Shown in pieces: positions 34,756 through 43,541 of a stretch of DNA of 64,000 bases. The notes below the pieces were generated by a model. It ran no database searches. It worked only from the letters and a program-made list of their open reading frames with translations, and was not told where the DNA came from. The DNA is from Lacunisphaera limnophila. Lineage in GTDB: Bacteria; Verrucomicrobiota; Verrucomicrobiia; Opitutales; Opitutaceae. The stretch's first letter is position 1. Every line of letters starts with the position of its first letter. The position numbers and the translations under genes were made by a program. The stretch lies in NCBI RefSeq assembly GCF_001746835.1, contig NZ_CP016094.1, forward strand, positions 2,867,501 through 2,931,500, given 5' to 3'.

Positions 34756-37003
34756 CGAAGGCATAGGCGGTGTCGGCCAGTATGGCGGCGAACTGGGTGG
34801 CGGAGAGATCACGGTAATCGAGGCGGCGGAAGGAGCGGATCATGGGCGTGCCCGGGGGATAGCGGCCCTGGGTGCCGAACAGCTTGCTGAAGCCCCACTC
34901 GCGCGTCGGGGCGCCGTAGCTGGCATTGGCCCAGGGGCCGGTGGCGACCTCGCTGTTGAAGAGCGCGATCATGGAACCGCGATAGCGGAGCGTGCGGTTG
35001 CCACTGGCGGTCCAGTTTTCGTGCAGGCGGGGAAAATTTTCCACGCCACCGGAGTAGTTGGAATTGTTGTTGCCGCTGCCCGCGGTGGCGACATTGCCGG
35101 TGAGGAAAGCGGCGCAGATCTCCGTGTTGGCGGCCACGCGGGAGGAGACGGCGGCGCTGCTGTTGGCATCACCGGAGGGCACACCCGAGCCGGAATTCCA
35201 CCACGCGGAGGAGAGAATGTTGACGGCATCCGCGATCACGGCGGCGGGCACTTCGCCGTCCTTGGGGTCACCGATGGTGGCGGTGGTCTCGGTGCCGACG
35301 GCGGTGCCGCTGCGCGTGCCGGCATTGAGACCGGGGGAATTATAATTGCCGACGACATAGACGGCGGCGTTGGTGGCGACGGTGAAGCCCTCGGGGGCGG
35401 CCGCGGTGACCGCCTTGCGGTTGGGCAGGGCGGTGCCGTTGACCAGACGGACGGCCGTGCGGGTGCCGGTGCCGGAGGCCGTCATGCCGCCGACGTCGGT
35501 GCTCGCGGTGTAGCCACTGGTGGGGTTTTCCACCTCGACGTAAACCTGCCCGTTCCAGCCGCCGGTGGCATCCAGATCCCAGTCACTGGAGTGGGTGCCG
35601 GTGCCACTGTTATAGACCTTGATGTTGTTGGCGGAGCCGGAGGTGGTGCTTTGGACAGAGGTGCGCAGTTTGCCCACATCGAGGTCCACGGTGTTGACGG
35701 TTCGACCCTCGCGGTGGTCATACATCCGGCGGTTGTTTTTCACGGTATCGGTGGGCAGGATGACGATTTTATCAGGGTTGGACGAGCGCCAGGTGGTCCG
35801 GTTGGCGGCCGCCTTGTAGGCGGCCGCGTCCGCGGAGGTTCTGAAGGCGACGGGGGCCGGGGGTGTGCCTGAGGCGGCGCCATCGGTGCCGGGCGCGCCC
35901 TGCACGATGTAGAGACCGGCCTTGTTGGCGAATTTCTGCGATTCCCGGCTTTGCACGGCGGCGGCGCTGGCGCCGCTCACGCTGGGGTCGCGGGGTTCGA
36001 TCAGGTCGTGGGCCTCGGCCGGGGTATCGGCGGTGATGGCGGGGAGATTTTGGGTGATGATACCCATGGAGCTGTCCTGGACGTTGCCGCGCCAGGTCTG
36101 GGAGGCGACGGAGGAGAAGGTGTTGCCGGCGGAGCGGCTAGCGAGGGCGGAGTCCACGTAGGTGCCGAGGGCGGAGCCGTTGGCTCCGAGGATGGTATTC
36201 GAGTTAAGCGCCATGGTGTCGGGCACGCCGTCGAGGTTGAGGTCGAGGCCGGTGGCGAACTGGACGTTCTGGCCGGTGGGGCGTCCGGTGCCGGCGTTGG
36301 ACTGCGGACCGGCCAGGATGGAGCCGGCCGCGGTCACGGCATTTTGGAAGCGGAGGGTGGAGCTGGCGCTGATGTAGCTGCTGACGTTGGAGTGCACGGG
36401 GCCGGCGATCGTCATGTCGGCGCCGGGGTGGAACTCCATGGTGATGTTGTAGAAAATCGCGTAGTTGAAGAGGAAGGCATCGCGAATCTCCATGGTCTCG
36501 GTGCCATAGCTGGTGGCGGTCACGTCGCCGGCGGCGGCGGTGGCCTGGGCCAGCAGCTTGATGATCTTGGTGGTGGCGTATTGGCCACGGAGGGGGTCGA
36601 AGTCGTTGCCCGGGTCACCCGGATCGATGAGGCGGCGCGTGCTGTCGCTCACCTGGCTGGCCCAGAAGCGCATGGTGCCGGGGGCGACATCGTTCTCGGC
36701 GGTGGCGCTCTGGGCGAAGAGGGTGGTCTTGCGGGCGGAGGGGACGGTCAGGGGATTGGTGGTGAGCTCACTGGTCGCGAAGTTCACGCTGGCTTGAATG
36801 CGGGCCATCAGTTCGGCGGAGCCGTATTCCAGCATGGCCTCGGTGGCATTCTTGGCCTGGAAACGCAGGTTGGTGCGCTGGTTCAGGCGGAACTCCGACA
36901 TGGAGTACTTGAGCAGGACGACGGCGGTGAGGCCGATCACCGTGGTCAGGATGACGGTGGTGGCGAGGGCCGAGCCGCGGATGGAGAGGAGACGGTTTTT
37001 CAT
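34745..37003 (-). CDS. Large PilX-like pseudopilin-associated protein
   Basis: 752 residues. The N-terminus (MKNRLLSIRGSALATTVILTTVIGLTAVVLLKYSMSE) has the basic leader, small residue and hydrophobic helix of PilX/GspK-type minor pilins but lacks the +5 Glu of classic pilins. The rest is a long secreted region of about 700 residues rich in Ala, Thr, Ser, Asn and Gly, with short repeated strand-like stretches. It is far larger than typical PilX. Lies 10 bases after the PilW-like gene and overlaps the next one. Confidence 0.75.
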   Translation of the reverse strand: MKNRLLSIRGSALATTVILTTVIGLTAVVLLKYSMSEFRLNQRTNLRFQAKNATEAMLEYGSAELMARIQASVNFATSELTTNPLTVPSARKTTLFAQSATAENDVAPGTMRFWASQVSDSTRRLIDPGDPGNDFDPLRGQYATTKIIKLLAQATAAAGDVTATSYGTETMEIRDAFLFNYAIFYNITMEFHPGADMTIAGPVHSNVSSYISASSTLRFQNAVTAAGSILAGPQSNAGTGRPTGQNVQFATGLDLNLDGVPDTMALNSNTILGANGSALGTYVDSALASRSAGNTFSSVASQTWRGNVQDSSMGIITQNLPAITADTPAEAHDLIEPRDPSVSGASAAAVQSRESQKFANKAGLYIVQGAPGTDGAASGTPPAPVAFRTSADAAAYKAAANRTTWRSSNPDKIVILPTDTVKNNRRMYDHREGRTVNTVDLDVGKLRTSVQSTTSGSANNIKVYNSGTGTHSSDWDLDATGGWNGQVYVEVENPTSGYTASTDVGGMTASGTGTRTAVRLVNGTALPNRKAVTAAAPEGFTVATNAAVYVVGNYNSPGLNAGTRSGTAVGTETTATIGDPKDGEVPAAVIADAVNILSSAWWNSGSGVPSGDANSSAAVSSRVAANTEICAAFLTGNVATAGSGNNNSNYSGGVENFPRLHENWTASGNRTLRYRGSMIALFNSEVATGPWANASYGAPTREWGFSKLFGTQGRYPPGTPMIRSFRRLDYRDLSATQFAAILADTAYAFDEM

Positions 37004-37013
37004 CGGGACAGGA

Positions 37014-37874
37014 TCACCCGCGGGGGGTGATGGTGAAGTTGTAGGTGTTGGTCACCCGCTTGGCCTGGTTGCCGTGGAGGATCTTGGTGCGGACGATGAC
37101 GCTGCGGTTCTGGAAGTTGAAGAAGGAGAAGCCGGTGGTGGTGGCCGTGCCGTTGACGGTGACGGGGGTCATGGCGAGACCGTTGAGGTCATTGATGACG
37201 ATGCGGTGGGCGTTGTTCTGCGCCCAGGCGGAGGTCGCGGCGGGGAGCAGGGCCTCGACGGTGGTGGTACCGGAGGGCTGGGGAATGGTGCTGGAGAGCG
37301 TGGCGGGGAACGTCGCGCCCCACGGGGTGGTCCAAGTGGTGTCGGTCGGCCCGCGGGAAAGGTCGGTGTCGAAGGAATAGAGGGCATATTCGCCGGGAAT
37401 CCGGCGGTTGGGGGCGATGTAGTAACCGACGAGGCGGGTCACCTGACCGTTCGTGAGGGTCGGGGAGTTGCCAGGGGTGCCGTCGAAAAAGCGGGAGTCG
37501 AAGTACGGGTCGCGGTAGTAGACGAGGACGAGGAAATCGCCCGCCTGCCCGTTGAGCAGACGATCGGCCCAGGTGACCGAGCCGTTGCCGTTCACGTCGC
37601 GGGTGACGGGGGCGCCGGTGTAGTTGTTGTGATTATAGAAGCTGCGGTAGAGGGTGAAGCTGTTGGCCTCGCGGGCGTTCTCGACCAGCTCGTTGGTGAT
37701 GCGGCGAATATCATTGTTGATGAGCAGCTTTTGCTCACCGACGAACTGATATTTGATATTGGAGACGAAGAAGGGGAGGGCGCCGGCCATGACCAGGCCG
37801 AACACGGTCATGGTGACCATGACCTCGACGAGGGAGAAGCCGCGGGAAGCGGGTCGGACGGATGAGGTGGTCAT
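37014..37874 (-). CDS. Prepilin-like protein (PilW/type II secretion type)
   Basis: 286 residues. Prepilin peptidase site RG-FSLVE (cleavage after Gly12, Glu at +5), followed by a hydrophobic helix VMVTMTVFGLVMAGALPFFV, and a mostly beta C-terminal part with acidic loops (NGNGSVTWAD). Typical of minor pseudopilins in type IV pilus or type II secretion assemblies. It is 5 bases after the previous pseudopilin gene and 10 bases before the PilX-like gene. Confidence 0.88.
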   Translation of the reverse strand: MTTSSVRPASRGFSLVEVMVTMTVFGLVMAGALPFFVSNIKYQFVGEQKLLINNDIRRITNELVENAREANSFTLYRSFYNHNNYTGAPVTRDVNGNGSVTWADRLLNGQAGDFLVLVYYRDPYFDSRFFDGTPGNSPTLTNGQVTRLVGYYIAPNRRIPGEYALYSFDTDLSRGPTDTTWTTPWGATFPATLSSTIPQPSGTTTVEALLPAATSAWAQNNAHRIVINDLNGLAMTPVTVNGTATTTGFSFFNFQNRSVIVRTKILHGNQAKRVTNTYNFTITPRG

Positions 37875-37879
37875 GGGGA

Positions 37880-38485
37880 TCAGTAAGTGGGGACGGAGGA
37901 ACGGACGGTGCGGAGCGCGCCGTTGTAGGTGCGACGGACACCCCAGTCGTAGGTGGTTTCAAAAAACACGGTGATTTCCACGCCGATGGCGGTGCCGGTC
38001 ATGTTGGTGAGTACAGGCCGGAAACGGAAGGTCAGCGGCTGGATGTTGGCACCTGCGGCGTTGATATCGAGGAAGACCCGCTCTCGGGCCCAGTCGCCGG
38101 CGTTCATGGCGTTGCCGGATTCGTCGCTCACGGCGTTGCCCGCGGCGTTGATGAGGGAGAGGGGATTGCTGGTGCTGGAGGCGGCGGCCGCGAGCGACGT
38201 GTAGTCCAAGCTGCGCAGTTGCTCGAGATAGCCTTGGGCAAGGGTGAGGGCGGTGTTCTGGTAAACCGCCTGTTCGGCGGTGGAGCGGATCATGAAGGTG
38301 ACCGACAGCACGCTGACCGCGACGATCGTCAGGATGCCGAGGGAAACGACGACCTCGACCAGCGACACGGCCCGCTGGCAGGCCAGGGCGCGGAAAGAGC
38401 GGGGGCGGGCAGGCATACCGGGTGAAGCCGGGCTGGGCTGGTCCGATGCCGCAGAGGGCAGGGCAGGGAGAGAGGAGGGAGGCAT
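37880..38485 (-). CDS. Prepilin-like protein (PilV type)
   Basis: 201 residues with the ATG at 38485, or about 178 if translation begins at ATG 38416, which gives a leader of more normal length (MPARPRSFRALACQRA). Cleavage site RA-VSLVE with Glu at +5, then VVVSLGILTIVAVSVLSVTFMI. The C-terminal part is small and beta-rich (FRFRPVLTNMTGTAIGVEITVFFETTYDW in part). First of three adjacent pseudopilin-like genes; a palindromic stretch separates it from the response regulator. Confidence 0.85.
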   Translation of the reverse strand: MPPSSLPALPSAASDQPSPASPGMPARPRSFRALACQRAVSLVEVVVSLGILTIVAVSVLSVTFMIRSTAEQAVYQNTALTLAQGYLEQLRSLDYTSLAAAASSTSNPLSLINAAGNAVSDESGNAMNAGDWARERVFLDINAAGANIQPLTFRFRPVLTNMTGTAIGVEITVFFETTYDWGVRRTYNGALRTVRSSVPTY

Positions 38486-38560
38486 GACCCTGCCACTATA
38501 GAACAGTCCGGACCGAGCCGCTACGGCCCTAAGGCCTTGGCAAAGGACTCCCTGGCAACC

Positions 38561-38577
38561 AGAGGCTAAAGCCTCTA
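38561..38577. repeat. Small palindromic repeat carrying a stop codon
   Basis: AGAGGC (38561-38566) pairs with GCCTCT (38571-38576), loop TAAA. On the minus strand the TAG at 38577-38575 that opens the element is the stop of the NarL-like regulator. A second palindrome, CCCTAAGGCCTTGG, lies 20 bases away. No T-tract follows, so it is not a typical terminator. Confidence 0.55.
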
Positions 38578-39243
38578 GGCGTCCCGCTGAGGCGGTTGTC
38601 CCGCCTCCACGTAAAGGGCGGCGGCCTGGGTGCGCCGGGTGATGTTCAGCTTGTTGAAGATGGTGGCCAGGTAGTTTTTGACCGTCTTCTCCGTGAGGCT
38701 CAGCTGATCGCCGATTTCCTTGTTGGTCAGGCCGCTGGCGAGCAAGGCCACGACGCGGCGTTCCTGGGGGGAGAGGTCGGCCAGGCGGTCGGCCGCGGTG
38801 TGGGCGCCCTTGTTGCGGACCAGATTCAGGACCTGTCCGGCCATCGACGGATCAATCACGGACTGGCCGCGGGCGACGGTACGCAGGGCGGCGGCGAGGG
38901 CGGGGCCCTCGTTCTCCTTGAGCAGATAGCCACGGGCGCCGGCCTCGATGGCGTCGTGCATGTGGCGCTCATTGCTGCTCGAGGTGAGAATCAGGATGGC
39001 GGTCTGCGGGCGCGATTTCAGGTAATCCCGGCAGGCGAGCAGGCCGGATTTATCGGGCAGGTGGAGGTCGAGCATCACCACGTCGGGCTTGAGCCGGTTG
39101 ACGAGATCGAGACCGACGGTGGCGCTGCCGGCCTCGCCGACGATCTTGAGGTCCGCGTAATCCTCCAAGGCGCTGCGGAGGCCGAGACGGATGATCGGGC
39201 TGTCGTCGACGAGCAGGACGCGGATGGCGGGGGCGGTGGTCAT
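38575..39243 (-). CDS. NarL/LuxR-type response regulator
   Basis: 222 residues. N-terminal receiver with phospho-Asp59 (VVMLDLHLPDKSG) and conserved LTSSSN and LLKENEG. C-terminal LuxR/NarL helix-turn-helix (about 157-205): LSPQERRVVALLASGLTNKEIGDQL, then TEKTVKNYLATIFNKL. It should bind DNA and activate or repress transcription when phosphorylated. Paired with the kinase upstream by an ATGA overlap. The downstream pseudopilin genes on the same strand are plausible targets. Confidence 0.94.
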   Translation of the reverse strand: MTTAPAIRVLLVDDSPIIRLGLRSALEDYADLKIVGEAGSATVGLDLVNRLKPDVVMLDLHLPDKSGLLACRDYLKSRPQTAILILTSSSNERHMHDAIEAGARGYLLKENEGPALAAALRTVARGQSVIDPSMAGQVLNLVRNKGAHTAADRLADLSPQERRVVALLASGLTNKEIGDQLSLTEKTVKNYLATIFNKLNITRRTQAAALYVEAGQPPQRDA

Positions 39244-40493
39244 GCGGCGGGGGTGGTGGGCAGGGTGAGGATCACGCGGGTGCCCTGACCGGGGTCGGAT
39301 TCGATGTGGAGGGCACCGCCAATGGTTCTGGCCCGGGCGCGCATGTTGTCGAGCCCATGGCCGCGATGGCCGTGGGGCGAGAAGCCCGCGCCGTCGTCCT
39401 GGACGGAGAGGGCGAGGGTGGTGCCGTCGCGGGCGGCGCGCAGGATGATGTGGGCCGGCCGGCCGTGGCGCAGGCTGTTGCTCACGGCCTCGCGGAGGAT
39501 GTTCATGATCTCGGCCACCTGGCCGGAGGTGATCAGCTCGACGGCCTCCGGATCCAGCCGGCGCTCGATGCGGGCCTCATCCTCGGCGGGAAGGGAGCCG
39601 AGCATGCCGGCGAGCGCGGCGCCGAAGGACTGGCCGTTGACGCGGCCGGGCTCGAGGTCCTGCAGGTAGGCGCGCACTTCCTGGTTGAGGCGGCGCAGCT
39701 CGACGAGGCACTGGCCCGTGCGGTCGTGCATGGCGGGGGTGAGTGCGGATTTTTTCTGCACGCTCTCCAGCGTGAGGCAGACGGCGTAAAGAGTCTGGCA
39801 GATATTGTCGTGCAGTTCGCGGCCGAGGCGCACGCGTTCGGCCACGGAGCGGTCGAGCAGGTGGCGGTTGACCTGCAGGTCCTCCTCGGCGCGCTGGCGG
39901 GCGCCCTGTTCCTGGGCGAGCGCGGTGGAGCGTTCGTGGGAGAGCCGGGCAAGCTGTTCAAAGCCGGTGGCCTGCGCCCGGGTGGCCGCCCACGGGGTGC
40001 GGGTGGCGGTGTCGCCGGCGGCGGAGCGTCGCGTCGCCAGCACGGCCACGAGTACGGGCACGAGGGCGAGCAGCAGGGCCAGCAGGATGATGGTGGCGAG
40101 GATGCGCTGTTGCTGCACCTGCGCGCGGATGAGGGCCGGGACGGCAAAACCCACCCGGGCCTCCCACCCGGACGCGCGACCGACGGGTTCGGTGAACACC
40201 AGTTGACCGGGGGCCGCGGGCCCGGCGGGCGGCGGCGTGGCGGTCGGGTAGAGTGTCACGCGGCCGCCGACCATGGCGCCGAGCTCGTCCTGAAAATAGG
40301 CATCCCACTTTTCCGGCGGCAGACCGCTGAGGGCGATGATCCGGCCCAGGCGACCGCGGGTCTCCTCGATGGCCTGGCGATGGAGTTGCCTGGTCTCCCG
40401 GGACAACCACGCCTGCAGGCTCAGGGCGGCGCCCAGGAAGAGCAGCAGGAGCAGCACAGCGAGGCCCAAAGTGCGGGTGTTCAGGTTCATCAA
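39240..40493 (-). CDS. NarX-like sensor histidine kinase
   Basis: 417 residues. Membrane helix at about 8-28 and another at about 132-153, enclosing a short sensor (about 35-125). Then a coiled coil and the HisKA_3 dimerisation helix with His228 (ELHDNICQTLYAV), and an HATPase domain with NILREAVSNSLRHG, DDGAGF and GLDNMRARAR. This is the NarX/DegS-type kinase family, always paired with NarL-type regulators, as here. The short sensor region shows no heme or ligand motif. Confidence 0.93.
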   Translation of the reverse strand: MMNLNTRTLGLAVLLLLLFLGAALSLQAWLSRETRQLHRQAIEETRGRLGRIIALSGLPPEKWDAYFQDELGAMVGGRVTLYPTATPPPAGPAAPGQLVFTEPVGRASGWEARVGFAVPALIRAQVQQQRILATIILLALLLALVPVLVAVLATRRSAAGDTATRTPWAATRAQATGFEQLARLSHERSTALAQEQGARQRAEEDLQVNRHLLDRSVAERVRLGRELHDNICQTLYAVCLTLESVQKKSALTPAMHDRTGQCLVELRRLNQEVRAYLQDLEPGRVNGQSFGAALAGMLGSLPAEDEARIERRLDPEAVELITSGQVAEIMNILREAVSNSLRHGRPAHIILRAARDGTTLALSVQDDGAGFSPHGHRGHGLDNMRARARTIGGALHIESDPGQGTRVILTLPTTPAA

Positions 40494-40578
40494 GGCGGGT
40501 GGAACCTATGCTGAGTGCGGGGGGGACGTCAAAACCTTCGACAAACGCCCCGGCCCGGCTACATCTTTTGACCCTTTT

Positions 40579-42120
40579 ATGCCGTCCTTCTACATCACGA
40601 CCGCCATCGACTACGTGAACGGTTCGCCCCACCTGGGCCATGCCTACGAAAAGGTGCTGACCGACGTGATCGCCCGGTTCCGGCGCCAGCAGGGGGACCA
40701 GGTCCATTTTTTGACCGGCGTGGATGAGCACGGCCAGAAAGTCCAGGCCAGCGCCAAGAAGCGCGGCATCCCGCCCCAGCAGTTCTGCGACGAGGTCAGC
40801 GCGGAGTTCCGGGCCCTCCTGCCGCGGCTCAACATCTCGAACGACGATTTCATCCGCACCACCGAGCCGCGCCACAAGACGGTCGTCCAGGCCGTGCTCC
40901 AGCAGCTGTTCGACAAGGGGGAGATCTACAAAGCCGAGTACCAGGGGTTCTATTCGACGCGCCAGGAGCAGTTCCTGCAGGAGAAGGACCGCAACCCGGA
41001 TGGCAGCTGGCCCGAGCTCTTCGGCGAGGTGACCGAGATCACGGAGTCGAACTACTTTTTCAAACTGAAGCACTATCAGGCCTGGTTGGTGGATTTCCTG
41101 ACCCAGAAGCCGGATTTCATTTTCCCGGCTTACCGCCAGAAGCAGGTGCTGGAATTCCTCAAGGAGCCGTTGAACGACCTGTGCATCTCGCGGCCGAAAG
41201 AGCGGCTGGAGTGGGGCATCCCGATGCCCTTCGACGACGGGTATGTCACCTACGTGTGGTTTGACGCCCTGCTCAATTATTATTCGGCGGTGGCGGACAA
41301 ACCCGGCACCTGGCCGGCGACGTACCATGTCATCGGCAAGGACATCCTGGTGCCGCCCCATGCGGTCTACTGGCCGATCATGCTGCAGGCCGCCGGGCTG
41401 CCGCTGCCGGGCGGCATCATCGCCCATGGCTGGTGGATGCAGCGCGGTGCCAAAATGTCCAAGAGCACCGGCAACGCGCTCAACCCGCTGGACCTGGTCA
41501 CGGAGTTCGGGACCGATGCGTTCCGTTATTTCCTGATCCGCGAGATGAACGTCGGGCAGGACAGCGATTTCACCCGCGAGCAGTTCCTGGTGCGGTACAA
41601 CAGCGAATTGGCCAACAACCTCGGGAATCTGGTCAACCGCACCCTGAACATGACCACCCGCTTCGCCGGGGGCGTGGTGCCGGCGGCCGAGACCACCGAG
41701 GAACTCGACCTGGCGCTGCGGGCGCTCTGGGACCGGACGCGCGATGAGTTCATCCCCCTGTGCGAGGGCTTTCAATTTCACACCGCGCTGGAGCGGGCCA
41801 TGGTCTTTCTCACCGAGACCAACGCCTACATCGAGAAGCGCGCCCCGTGGAAGCTCGGCAAGTCCACCGACCCGAAGGACCAGGCGCTGCTGCGGACCTC
41901 GCTCGCCACGATGGCCGAGGCCCTGAGGCTGGCGGTTGCGCTCATCCAGCATGTCACGCCCACGACGACCGAGAAGATCAACGCCGTGCTGGGCCACCAG
42001 CCCGGGGCGGTCTGGGCGGACGAGCTCGTTTGGGGCAGCCGGCTGACCGGCGTCAAGGTCGCCGAGTCGCTCGTGCTGTTCCCGCGGCCCGCGCCGCCGG
42101 CGAAGCCCGCCACGGCATGA
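40579..42120 (+). CDS. metG: Methionine-tRNA ligase
   Basis: 513 residues from ATG 40579 (MPSFYITTAIDYVNGSPHLGHAYE). The HIGH equivalent is HLGH, and KMSKSTGN is the KMSKS loop. WFDALLNYYSAV and HVIGKDILVPPHAVYWP are typical MetG motifs. It is the compact form without a C-terminal tRNA-binding domain; the four Cys of the zinc-bound type are not visible, as in the TGVDEHGQKV-type bacterial group. Overlaps menF by four bases (ATGA), an unusual operon partner. Confidence 0.96.
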   Translation: MPSFYITTAIDYVNGSPHLGHAYEKVLTDVIARFRRQQGDQVHFLTGVDEHGQKVQASAKKRGIPPQQFCDEVSAEFRALLPRLNISNDDFIRTTEPRHKTVVQAVLQQLFDKGEIYKAEYQGFYSTRQEQFLQEKDRNPDGSWPELFGEVTEITESNYFFKLKHYQAWLVDFLTQKPDFIFPAYRQKQVLEFLKEPLNDLCISRPKERLEWGIPMPFDDGYVTYVWFDALLNYYSAVADKPGTWPATYHVIGKDILVPPHAVYWPIMLQAAGLPLPGGIIAHGWWMQRGAKMSKSTGNALNPLDLVTEFGTDAFRYFLIREMNVGQDSDFTREQFLVRYNSELANNLGNLVNRTLNMTTRFAGGVVPAAETTEELDLALRALWDRTRDEFIPLCEGFQFHTALERAMVFLTETNAYIEKRAPWKLGKSTDPKDQALLRTSLATMAEALRLAVALIQHVTPTTTEKINAVLGHQPGAVWADELVWGSRLTGVKVAESLVLFPRPAPPAKPATA

Positions 42121-43541
42121 AGACCCCGCCCGTCAACCCGACGGGGAGTGCCACTCCGGAAGCGCTCCGGGGGTTTCTGGCGCAGTGCGCGGCCGAGGCC
42201 CGGTCCGTCGGCCGGCCGCAGCTGGTGAGCATCAGCATGGCGGTGGACAACCTCGACCCGCTGGCGGTGCTCGAGTCGATCTTTGAACCCGGGGAGCCCC
42301 ATTTCTACGCCGAGCGCCCGGCGGCGGGCTTCGGGGTCGCGGGGGCGGAAGTCGCGGTCGAGTTCAACGCTGCGGGGGCGGATCGCTTCGCCGCCGCGCG
42401 CGCCTTCATCGACCGTACGCTGGCCGATACCATCGCCGTGGGGCCGCTGGCCGAGCCGTTTGCCGGGCCGCATTTTTTCTTTGCCGCCGGTTTTGCGGAT
42501 GACGCGCCGGCGGGTGGGGCCTTCCCGGCCTTGCGGGTGCAGGTGCCGCGCTGGCAGGTGGCCCGACGCGGGGACGGCACTATCGCCGTCGCCAATGTGC
42601 TCTTGCCGGGCGACGCCCCCGTCGACCTGGTGACGGCGAAAATCTGGCGGGCGCATGGCAAGTTCGGCGCCTTTGATTACAGCCGGGCGAAGCAGAAAGC
42701 GCGTCCCTCCGCCCCGCAACGGGCCGAGGAAATCGGCGGCGCCGAGGCCTATCCCATGGCCGTGCGGCAGGCCCTCGCGGAGATCGCGCGCGGCGATTAC
42801 CAAAAAGTCGTGTTGGCCCGCGCCCTGCGCTACACCACGGCGGAGGAATTCCACCCGATGGGCGTGCTCAACCACCTGCGGCAGCGCTACCCGGAATGTT
42901 ACTCGTTCTCCATCGCCAACGGTCGCGGCCAGAGCTTCATCGGAGCCTCCCCCGAGCGGTTGGTGCGGGTGGCGGGCGGGCGGATGCACACCGCGGCGCT
43001 GGCAGGTTCGGCCCCGCGCGGGGAAACGGCCAGCGAAGATGCCGCCTGGGCACAGGCGCTGCTGCAAAGCGAGAAGGACCTCCGCGAGCACCGGCTCGTG
43101 CTGGATTCCATCGTGGGCCGGCTGGCCGGGCTGGATTTGAAACTGGAGCACGCGGCGCAGCCGCGGCTGCTTGGCCTGGCCAACGTGCACCATCTCCACA
43201 CCCCGATCAGCGCCAGCCTGCCGGCGGGGGTGGACATCCTTGACCTGGTGGCGCGCCTGCATCCGACGCCGGCCGTGGGCGGGGCCCCGCAGGCGCCGGC
43301 GCTGGCCGCGCTGCAGCGGCTGGAGGCCTTTCCGCGCGGGCTCTACGCCGGGCCGCAGGGGTGGGTGGATCATCAGGGCGGCGGAGAATTTTTCGTCGGC
43401 ATCCGCTCGGCGCTGATCGACGGTCGCACCGCCACCGCGTATGCGGGGGCCGGCATCGTGGCCGGGTCCGAGCCGGAGAAGGAATTTGCCGAGACCGACC
43501 TGAAGTTCAATGCTCTGATCGGGGCCCTCACCCAGTCATGA
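42117..43541 (+). CDS. menF: Isochorismate synthase
   Basis: 474 residues. The C-terminal chorismate-binding domain shows YPMAVRQALAEIARGDYQKVVLARALR, SFIGASPERLVRV, ALAGSAPRG, LLQSEKDLREHRLVLDSIVG, LHPTPAVGGAP and YAGPQGWVDHQGGGEFFVGIRSALIDG in successive pieces. The TALAGSAPRG and ExxEH region fits isochorismate synthase rather than anthranilate synthase. It makes isochorismate for menaquinone. Translationally coupled to metG (ATGA) and to menD (ATGA), whose enzyme uses its product. Confidence 0.93.
   Translation: MKTPPVNPTGSATPEALRGFLAQCAAEARSVGRPQLVSISMAVDNLDPLAVLESIFEPGEPHFYAERPAAGFGVAGAEVAVEFNAAGADRFAAARAFIDRTLADTIAVGPLAEPFAGPHFFFAAGFADDAPAGGAFPALRVQVPRWQVARRGDGTIAVANVLLPGDAPVDLVTAKIWRAHGKFGAFDYSRAKQKARPSAPQRAEEIGGAEAYPMAVRQALAEIARGDYQKVVLARALRYTTAEEFHPMGVLNHLRQRYPECYSFSIANGRGQSFIGASPERLVRVAGGRMHTAALAGSAPRGETASEDAAWAQALLQSEKDLREHRLVLDSIVGRLAGLDLKLEHAAQPRLLGLANVHHLHTPISASLPAGVDILDLVARLHPTPAVGGAPQAPALAALQRLEAFPRGLYAGPQGWVDHQGGGEFFVGIRSALIDGRTATAYAGAGIVAGSEPEKEFAETDLKFNALIGALTQS

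Noticed and set aside
38561-38577. Rho-independent terminator after the NarL-like gene
   Set aside because: A hairpin is present but no T-tract follows; it is better explained as a dispersed repeat that also carries the stop codon.
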